Below, one piece after another: positions 58,241-64,000 of a stretch of 64,000 nucleotides of DNA. A program made the translations under genes and the position numbers. The notes beneath the pieces were generated by a model, which ran no database searches, was not told the origin of the DNA, and was given only the letters and a program-made list of their open reading frames with translations. Numbering within the stretch: the first letter of the stretch is position 1; each line of letters begins with the position of its first letter. This DNA comes from Paenibacillus_V sp046244365 (GTDB lineage: Bacteria; Bacillota; Bacilli; Paenibacillales; NBRC-103111), in NCBI RefSeq assembly GCF_046244365.1, contig NZ_CP176395.1:2480001-2544000 (forward strand), in the 5' to 3' direction.

Positions 58241-59296
58241 TCAGGACTTTTTAATCGCTGCACTTAGCCGCTCTGCCAGAAACGCCGCATCGCACTGCAC
58301 CCATCCGAGAAGCGCGGAGCCCCGCGACGATTGCCACGGAAGGCCAAGAAAATAAAGGTTGTTAACCGGACTTACGCCGTGATGGTGGTTGGGTCTGCCT
58401 TGTGAATCCAATGCCCCGTCTATGGTTATCCACCCATATTCCGCACGATAGCCCGTCGCCCAAACGACGTTGTTTAGCCGCAGCTCCGATCCATCCTCGA
58501 AGAAGACACGGTCGCCTTCGGCATTTACCGCTCTTTGCATGGGCGTTATAACTCCCCGTTCCAGAAGGTTTTTCAGCTCGTAGCCGTATACTTGCTCGGG
58601 TTGCTTTTTCAGCCAGCCCCCAAACATGGACGAGGCATCCGCCTTAAGCATGCCCAGCTTATCGAAGTACCAGAAAATGCTCCGGCCGAGCAGCTTAAGC
58701 GGTTTGAAACGGATGCTGCCTCCAGTAGATAAAAATACATCCCTATCCTTAGCCAGCTCGACTGCCAACTGCGCTCCCGAGTTGCCCGCGCCTACGACCA
58801 AAACCGAACCTTCGCGTAACGAAGCCGGGTTCCGGTAGGTGGAGCTGTGCACTTGGACTACGTCTGAAGAGATGGATGCAGCAAATGCCGGAACGAACGG
58901 TTTTTGAAACGGGCCTGTGGCGACAACGACTTTATTCGCATGATAGCTTCCTTGATCAGTGTCGACGGTAAACCCTTTTTCCGTTTTACTCATCGACAAG
59001 ACTTTGGTATTGAGATGGACGGGTAACGCAAAGTTTTTGGCGTACGACTCGAGATAATCGGCAGTTTCGTCTTTGGTCGGAAAACCGTTCGGATCGCCCG
59101 GAAACCGCATCCCCGGTAGGCAAGAGAACCTTCGAGGCGTAAAAAGGACAAGCGAATCATACCGCCTCCGCCAGCTTTCTCCGACCGCGGAATTAGCCTC
59201 CAGCAGAGCAAAGGACAGGGAAGACTGCTTCAAAAAGTACCCGATCGCCAGTCCGGCTTGCCCGGCTCCAATGATTAACACATCGACGTTATGCAT
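58241..59296 (-). CDS. Flavin-containing monooxygenase (CzcO/Trk-like)
   Basis: A 351-residue FAD/NADPH enzyme. The FAD motif 'DVLIIGAGQAGLAIGYFLKQ' is at residues 5-24, the NADPH motif is 'LVVGAGNSGAQLAVEL' near 170, and 'VVWATGYRAEYGW' is near 285. Members oxygenate N- or S-containing small molecules or ketones. A start at 59359 would add 21 residues over an AT-rich palindrome; the ATG at 59296 with AAGGAG is chosen. It is a single-gene unit. Confidence 0.88.
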   Translation of the reverse strand: MHNVDVLIIGAGQAGLAIGYFLKQSSLSFALLEANSAVGESWRRRYDSLVLFTPRRFSCLPGMRFPGDPNGFPTKDETADYLESYAKNFALPVHLNTKVLSMSKTEKGFTVDTDQGSYHANKVVVATGPFQKPFVPAFAASISSDVVQVHSSTYRNPASLREGSVLVVGAGNSGAQLAVELAKDRDVFLSTGGSIRFKPLKLLGRSIFWYFDKLGMLKADASSMFGGWLKKQPEQVYGYELKNLLERGVITPMQRAVNAEGDRVFFEDGSELRLNNVVWATGYRAEYGWITIDGALDSQGRPNHHHGVSPVNNLYFLGLPWQSSRGSALLGWVQCDAAFLAERLSAAIKKS

Positions 59297-59349
59297 GCCG
59301 ATCAACTCCTTAGGTAGGAAAAATGGCAGATATGTTTCAGGATACAAAC

Positions 59350-59369
59350 ATATGAACATATATTCATAT
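59350..59369. promoter_or_regulatory. 20-bp near-palindrome upstream of flavin monooxygenase
   Basis: ATATGAACATATATTCATAT pairs at 18 of 20 positions and lies about 55 bases upstream of the monooxygenase start, in the position of an operator for a MarR- or TetR-type regulator. Confidence 0.45.
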
Positions 59370-59485
59370 AATGATGATAAAACAAATGGCGGAAAATATC
59401 AAGAAATACCAAATCGAATCTATGGATTGGGTTGTTTTTCCATTCTATTATGTCTAACTCAATTATGAAGCAGCAGTCAAAAGTA

Positions 59486-59494
59486 TGCTATAAT
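59486..59494 (+). promoter_or_regulatory. Extended -10 promoter of the OmpR/kinase pair
   Basis: TGCTATAAT gives an extended -10 (TGN plus consensus TATAAT) with no good -35, 108 bases before the response regulator ATG. Confidence 0.55.
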
Positions 59495-59602
59495 GGTTCC
59501 GTTTCGCTCAGACAGTAAAATCACACCAAAAAAGCGGCATGCCTCCAAGCTGCCGTTTAAGAAGTTGCGTGTCTCACAACATTGCTGTAGGAGGAGATCG
59601 GG

Positions 59603-60304
59603 ATGAATATTTTGATTATCGAAGACGAGGAATCGATAAGAGACGTACTCAAATCCTATTTGCTCAATGAGGGGTGGAACGTATATACCTCTAGCGACGG
59701 GAAAGAAGCTTTGCAGAAGGTTCAGACGATCAAGATGGACTTGATCATACTCGATCTTATGATACCCGGCATGCCTGGGGAGGAAGTATGCCGCTGTATC
59801 CGGCAAATGTCGAACGTGCCGATCATTATGATTACGTCCAAAGCGATGGAAAGCGACACGATCAACGGATTGAACTTGGGCGCCGACGACTATATTACGA
59901 AGCCCTTTCGGATGAAGGAAGTGATTGCGCGGATTTACGCCCTGCAGAGAAGGATGAACATGCTTTCGGGGACGATCCGGACGCTGATGTCGTTCAACCG
60001 GAGACGGTTCGTTATTAATTTCGAGACCAAAGAGGTGTTCGTGAACGGACAGTCGGCCAATTTGACGATTACGGAATTTAAGATACTGGAGATTCTCGTA
60101 AAAAAGCCCGGAAAACTGTACAGCCGCCACGATTTGTCATACGAGGTGCAAGGCTACCGGTTTATCGGGGACGGACGCGCGACTGACGCGCACATCAAGA
60201 ACATTCGAAGAAAAATCGAAGCGGATCCGAAAACGCCGGAATATATCGTGACGAAGGTCGGCGCCGGGTATAAATTCAACTTCGTCCCGGATGACGACCT
60301 ATGA
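59603..60304 (+). CDS. OmpR/PhoB-family response regulator
   Basis: A 233-residue regulator. The receiver has acidic residues in 'LIIEDEESIRD' and phospho-acceptor Asp51 in 'LIILDLMIPGMPG', with 'IMITSKAM' (T) and 'ADDYITKPF' (K). The winged helix is at about 135-230 ('LTITEFKILEILVKKPGKLYSRHDL', 'HIKNIRRKIEADP', 'VGAGYKF'). The ATG at 59603 has AGGAGGAG upstream. Its stop overlaps the kinase start as ATGA. Confidence 0.93.
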   Translation: MNILIIEDEESIRDVLKSYLLNEGWNVYTSSDGKEALQKVQTIKMDLIILDLMIPGMPGEEVCRCIRQMSNVPIIMITSKAMESDTINGLNLGADDYITKPFRMKEVIARIYALQRRMNMLSGTIRTLMSFNRRRFVINFETKEVFVNGQSANLTITEFKILEILVKKPGKLYSRHDLSYEVQGYRFIGDGRATDAHIKNIRRKIEADPKTPEYIVTKVGAGYKFNFVPDDDL

Positions 60305-61674
60305 CGGGAACGAACGGGTTTATCAGACGAACGTCAACGATCTTATTTCTCGTTTTCGCTTTTCTATCGATCACGCTGCTGCTAGTTTCGGATTATGCTT
60401 TGTCGGTTTATTGGAATAAGTCGTTGTTGCAATATAAAAAAGAATATTTGAAGGATCAAAGCCACAAAATGGCCTACGCGCTGAGGTCCAAGGTTCTGGC
60501 CGCTCCTTTTACGGACGAGCAGAAGGAATGGCTGCGGAGCACGGCTTGGCAATATTCCGCCGTCGTCCGGTATTACGCTCCCGATCGCGTGGCGCTTTGG
60601 TACGACTCCGCAGGCGGCGAACCATCGTTTCGGGATCCGTACGCCATTGAACTGCCCGTTATCGAGGACGGGACGTTGACGGGGTATTTGAGCGCTAACT
60701 ACGATTTGAGCAGCGACGGCAACATCCCTTATTTTTCCGAAATGAAGCGAAACGCGAAAAACGGGAGGATTGTCACAGTCGGCGCGATGCTTGTCATCTC
60801 CTTGCTGATCAGCGTCTATGCCGCCAAACGGTTGGCCAAGCCGCTGCAAACGTCCGGAAAGCTGGCGACCCATATCGTGAACGGAAACCGGGAAACGACG
60901 ATTCCCGTTTCGGGAACGAACGAGCTGGTTCAGCTGACCCATGCGATTAATTATTTGCTGGAGGAGTTCAACCGGCAGGAAAATTGGCGGAAGCAGCTGA
61001 TGCAGGATTTGACGCATGAACTGCGCACGCCTTTGACATCCGTGCTCTCGCGTTTGGAAGCGCTTATCGACGGCATTTATCCGACGACCGAGGAAAATTT
61101 GAACCGGATTTATGCCGAAATCGACCGGCTGTACCGGCTCGTAGCCGATATGGAGAAGCTGTCGGAAGCGGAAGGCGCGCGTTTCCAGCTGAACATCCGG
61201 CGGGTCAATATGGCGCATATCATGCGAAGCGTTTACGAAGGGTTTCTTTTCATGGCCAAAGAAAAAGACATTCATTTTACATACTTGCCTCCGCATTTTC
61301 CGTGCAATGTCGAGGTCGATCCGGACCGGATCATTCAGGTGCTGTCAAATATGATATCCAACGCGATCAAGTACACGCCGGCCGGCGGGAAGGTTGAAGT
61401 CGGTCTAAATGCGGAGCCTGACGATATGAACGAGCTGTCGCTGTACTGCACGGACAACGGGATCGGCATATCCGAGCAGGACATTCCGCTTATCTTCAAC
61501 CGGTTTTACCGGGTGGAAAAATCCCGTTCGCGGCAAAGCGGCGGTCTCGGCGTCGGGCTGAGCATCGCCAAAGCGCTGGTGGAAGCGCACGGCGGCACCA
61601 TTGCGGTGGACAGCAAAGAAGGGAGCGGCTCGACGTTCCGCGTCAAGCTGCCAGTAGTGAATAAAGCGAGCTGA
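60301..61674 (+). CDS. Sensor histidine kinase, partner of OmpR regulator
   Basis: A 457-residue kinase with a helix near residues 12-35, an extracytoplasmic domain of about 120 residues, a second helix near 160-180, HAMP ('AKRLAKPLQTSGKLATHIVNGNRETTIPV'), the H-box 'QDLTHELRTPLTSVLSRLEAL' and ATP-binding N and G boxes ('VLSNMISNAIKYTPAGG', 'DNGIGISEQDIPLIFNRFYRVEKSRS', 'GLGVGLSIAKAL'). It overlaps the regulator by four bases. No target genes are evident nearby; the adjacent flavin monooxygenase or distant genes are possible. Confidence 0.93.
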   Translation: MTGTNGFIRRTSTILFLVFAFLSITLLLVSDYALSVYWNKSLLQYKKEYLKDQSHKMAYALRSKVLAAPFTDEQKEWLRSTAWQYSAVVRYYAPDRVALWYDSAGGEPSFRDPYAIELPVIEDGTLTGYLSANYDLSSDGNIPYFSEMKRNAKNGRIVTVGAMLVISLLISVYAAKRLAKPLQTSGKLATHIVNGNRETTIPVSGTNELVQLTHAINYLLEEFNRQENWRKQLMQDLTHELRTPLTSVLSRLEALIDGIYPTTEENLNRIYAEIDRLYRLVADMEKLSEAEGARFQLNIRRVNMAHIMRSVYEGFLFMAKEKDIHFTYLPPHFPCNVEVDPDRIIQVLSNMISNAIKYTPAGGKVEVGLNAEPDDMNELSLYCTDNGIGISEQDIPLIFNRFYRVEKSRSRQSGGLGVGLSIAKALVEAHGGTIAVDSKEGSGSTFRVKLPVVNKAS

Positions 61675-61690
61675 CCCGCATTATTCCAGA

Positions 61691-61717
61691 AGCCCCGCAT
61701 ACGTGCGGGGCTTTTTC
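61691..61717 (+). terminator. Terminator of the kinase operon
   Basis: AAGCCCCGCA and TGCGGGGCTT form a perfect 10-bp stem around TACG, followed by a T-run. Confidence 0.93.
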
Positions 61718-62009
61718 AGCAGATAGCTCCCAGTTCCAAATCCATCTTTCCCCAGCGGCCGCCCAGCATAGAAGTCCTACGCCAATCGTATAGAAGCTAA
61801 CTTTGCGTTTCTCTTGCCCTCGTCTAGCCCTTGGACATCCCTCCCTCGTTGAGTAGAACGGCCCTCGCTTGCTTAACGCTCCAACCCGACAATAGTACAT
61901 CCCAAGCCATGCCCATCGGTTGAGCCTGCGCCTAGCACATATAAGCTGCTTCCCATATCTGTATCCATTAGGGCGAACTCGCCTTGATTCTAATGGTGTT
62001 GAGTAAATA

Positions 62010-62215
62010 AGAACTTTTGGAGGCGTTATATGGCGGCTTTGCTCGGAATACCTCGGATAGCGGATTTCCAAGGCGTTGTTCGGTCCATTTCTGCTATCGC
62101 ATATGGAAAATCGTGAGAATAAGGCCTCCCAAGTCCGCTATACAACAAAAAGCGGTAGAAGCTTCTGAAATAGCGCCTTGAAAATCCGCTATTCCCTATA
62201 GCGGGGAGGGGGCTG
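62010..62215. repeat. Dispersed ATAGCGGATTT-type repeats
   Basis: Several variants in both orientations: GGAGGCGTTAT, GGATAGCGGATTTCCAAGGC, AAGGCCTCCCAAGTCCGCTAT and AATAGCGCCTTGAAAATCCG. They match the sequences flanking the IS256 element. Confidence 0.7.
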
Positions 62216-62370
62216 TTTCTTGGTGCAAATAAAATAGCGCACCAAGATGTGAATGAACGTTCAGAGCTGGCACAAGCGAGCCGGCCGGTAATCTCTTCTT
62301 ACTCCTCCCCCCGAAGGTTTTGCGGGGGAGGGGAAGTTGTTTGAAGGGGGGGGGAAAGGTTAGAAGTTAA

Positions 62371-62450
62371 TGGTCATTGGTTGATGGTTGATGGTTGATG
62401 GTTGATGGTTAGTGGTTAGTGGTCAGTGGTTAGTGGTTAAAGGTTGATGG
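62371..62450. repeat. Heptamer tract (TGGTTGA/TGGTTAG)
   Basis: About ten tandem seven-base units, mainly TGGTTGA turning into TGGTTAG. Likely a slippage-prone simple repeat. Confidence 0.85.
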
Positions 62451-62632
62451 ATAGGCAATGCGAAGCTATAGGAGTGGCGGGTATCCCTTGGAGGAGCGTT
62501 AGCGTTCGCCTTTGCGAGTCGGGAAATAACCGCGGCTGGGCGGTAATCTAATTGAATTTCCCGAGCGCAAGAGTGACCGGAAAGGGAAACCCGCGGCGTA
62601 TATAGTCTAGCATTACCTGCTTTAGTATTTTC

Positions 62633-62677
62633 TGACCTAAAATGACTTGACCTAAAATGACTTGACCTAAAATGACC
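62633..62677. repeat. 15-bp repeat, three copies
   Basis: TGACCTAAAATGACT occurs twice exactly and once with C for the last T. Confidence 0.9.
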
Positions 62678-62843
62678 AACCTCCGCTTTCCCCCGACCCT
62701 ACAGCTCCCCAAACCAACCTGTCTTTTAGTCGTCCGTAAAACCTTCACACTACGTTCACATCGTTTTTGTTACGCTCTCCCTAAAGAATACGCTTTCAAA
62801 ACGCCGTCAAGGTGCGATCGGCGGCTTCGGGAGGGAACCTGCA

Positions 62844-63962
62844 ATGGCAAGCATTTTGTTCAACCATGTGTTCAAGCGCTATGGCAAATACAAGGAAGTA
62901 GCCGTGCACGACTTCAATCTTGCGGTGGACGACCAGGAGTTTCTGGTGTTCGTCGGCCCGTCGGGGTGCGGCAAGTCGACGACGCTTCGTATGCTGGCGG
63001 GACTCGAGGACATCAGCGAGGGCGAAATTTACATCGGCGACACGCTCGTCAACAAGATTCCTCCCAAAGACCGGGACATTTCGATGGTGTTCCAAAACTA
63101 TGCCCTTTACCCGAACATGACGGTATATGAGAACATCGCATTCGGCCTCAGGCTCCGCAAGCTGCCCAAGCATGAAATCGATTTGTCCGTGAAGCGGGCG
63201 GCACGCGTGCTCGAGATCGAAAACTTCCTGAACCGCAAGCCGAAGGAGCTCTCCGGCGGGCAGCGGCAGCGGGTGGCGCTCGGAAGGGCGATCGTTCGCA
63301 CGCCCCAGGTGTTCCTGATGGACGAACCGCTCTCCAACCTCGACGCCAAGCTGCGCGTCCAGATGCGTTCGGAGATTATAAGCCTTCACAAGAAGATCGG
63401 CGTAACGACCATATACGTCACGCACGATCAGATCGAAGCGATGACGATGGGCGACCGGGTGGTCGTCATGAATCGGGGAATCATTCAGCAGGTAGACACG
63501 CCGGAACGGGTGTACAAGCGGCCGATCAATCTGTTCGTGGCCAACTTTATCGGCAACCCGCCGATGAATTTCATCAACGGAAAGCTGCAGGAAACGGCCG
63601 GCGAACTTGAGTTCCATACGAACCGTTTCGCACTGAGGCTGACGCCTAAACAAGCAAGCGAGCTTAGGCCGCAAAACTTGCTCGACCGTACGGTCGTGAT
63701 GGGCATTCGTCCGGAGCATATCAGCTTCGAACCGATTAGCATCGAGGCCTATCCGCATTCGCTCATTACCGGCTACTCGAAGTTCAACGAATTCGTCGGC
63801 TCCGACCGTTACTACCATATAGATTGCAAGTCCGATAAGCCGATTGTCGCCCGCGCCCACGAAAGATTCCAAGCCGAGGACGGCGAGAAGGTGACGATGG
63901 CGGTCAACATGGAGCGGGCGCTGTTTTTCAACAAGGATACCGAAATGCTTTTGACGGAATGA
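62844..63962 (+). CDS. msmX: Multi-sugar ABC importer ATPase (MsmX/UgpC type)
   Basis: A 372-residue ATPase. Walker A is 'GPSGCGKST' near residues 37-45, the Q-loop 'VFQNYALYPNMTV', signature 'LSGGQRQRVALGRA', Walker B 'VFLMDEPLSNLDAKL', and a C-terminal OB/TOBE domain of MalK type ends the chain. MsmX-type ATPases energise several sugar importers that lack their own, so it could serve the LplABC genes at 46398-49926. The ATG at 62844 has GGGAGG upstream. Here it stands without permeases, although the next gene is cut off by the window. Confidence 0.88.
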   Translation: MASILFNHVFKRYGKYKEVAVHDFNLAVDDQEFLVFVGPSGCGKSTTLRMLAGLEDISEGEIYIGDTLVNKIPPKDRDISMVFQNYALYPNMTVYENIAFGLRLRKLPKHEIDLSVKRAARVLEIENFLNRKPKELSGGQRQRVALGRAIVRTPQVFLMDEPLSNLDAKLRVQMRSEIISLHKKIGVTTIYVTHDQIEAMTMGDRVVVMNRGIIQQVDTPERVYKRPINLFVANFIGNPPMNFINGKLQETAGELEFHTNRFALRLTPKQASELRPQNLLDRTVVMGIRPEHISFEPISIEAYPHSLITGYSKFNEFVGSDRYYHIDCKSDKPIVARAHERFQAEDGEKVTMAVNMERALFFNKDTEMLLTE

Positions 63963-63990
63963 GGTGACCGGAGGCGTGGCAAATCGAACG

Positions 63991-64000
63991 ATGAAACGCG
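63991..64000 (+). CDS. Possible start of next gene (truncated)
   Basis: CCGGAGGCGTGGCA at 63968-63981 looks like a ribosome binding region 30 bases after the ATPase stop. An ATG at 63991 (ATG AAA CGC) or a GTG at 63976 could begin the next gene. Too little is present to identify it. Confidence 0.25.

Larger units (their letters stand above)
61718..62843. other. 1.1-kb repeat-rich spacer without genes
   Basis: No gene is supported. It contains dispersed ATAGCGGATTT-type repeats (about 62010-62215), a GC-rich hairpin of C and G runs (62304-62331), a heptamer tract (62371-62450) and a 15-bp triple repeat (62633-62677). No tRNA or riboswitch was recognised. The ATPase gene's promoter must lie in the last 150 bases but is not clear. 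Confidence 0.6.

Noticed and set aside
61643..62071. 142-codon minus frame after the kinase
   Set aside because: It crosses the terminator and repeat DNA, has no ribosome site and no known motif.

Overview
The window looks like a chromosome segment from a Paenibacillus-type member of the Firmicutes. It carries many multi-component sugar uptake and AraC/YesMN-type regulatory genes, strong AGGAGG ribosome binding sites, TTG and GTG starts, secreted polysaccharide-active proteins with a FIMAH-like tail, a Fur box of Bacillus type, and intergenic DNA full of short repeats. All calls come from reading the sequence; no database search was run.

Layout. 1-3000: thiamine genes, with thiO (cut by the window edge) and a tenI/thiE-like gene on the minus strand and thiD on the plus strand. 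3035-4693: a small membrane protein, a HepT/DUF86-like protein, a Fur-box-controlled DUF1450 protein and a ferritin. 5049-9114: a GH78-type rhamnosidase with an apparent frameshift near its start, an AraC regulator, and a SufR-like Fe-S/HTH regulator with three repeated hairpins in its leader. 9223-21281: a large operon with a ROK regulator, a ferric/polyamine-type ABC importer, a secreted PIG-L deacetylase, a creatininase-family amidohydrolase, an argininosuccinate-lyase-like enzyme, a BadF/GlcNAc-type kinase and a cytoplasmic PIG-L deacetylase. 21344-22833: an MgtC-like protein and KDPG aldolase, sharing a bidirectional terminator.

23434-28046 is an AT-richer island and the best candidate for an undescribed system: a MauE-like membrane redox protein, a thioredoxin-fold CxxC protein, a 40-residue peptide with six cysteines, an ABC exporter and a solute-binding-type lipoprotein, closed by a strong terminator. 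28238-37581 holds a GntR-type regulator, a large glycosidase-like protein, an M20 peptidase, an MBL-fold hydrolase, a class V aminotransferase and a Gfo/Idh/MocA oxidoreductase. The same 14-bp palindrome sits in two of its promoters, and an intact IS256-family element with an 8-bp target duplication lies in the middle.

37690-41973: an FAD monooxygenase, a YjbR protein, a HAD phosphatase, and a divergent PhyH dioxygenase/AraC pair. 41974-42764 is repeat-rich and non-coding. 42765-49926 is a YesN/YesM two-component system divergent from an LplABC-type sugar importer, with AraC-type direct repeats at the importer promoter. 50160-55745: a 1483-residue secreted beta-helix protein and a beta-propeller glycosidase-like protein. 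56004-58168: selD-mnmH, for selenouridine in tRNA. 58241-61674: a flavin monooxygenase and an OmpR/histidine kinase pair. 61718-62843 is repeat-rich and non-coding, followed by an MsmX/UgpC-type ATPase and the window edge.
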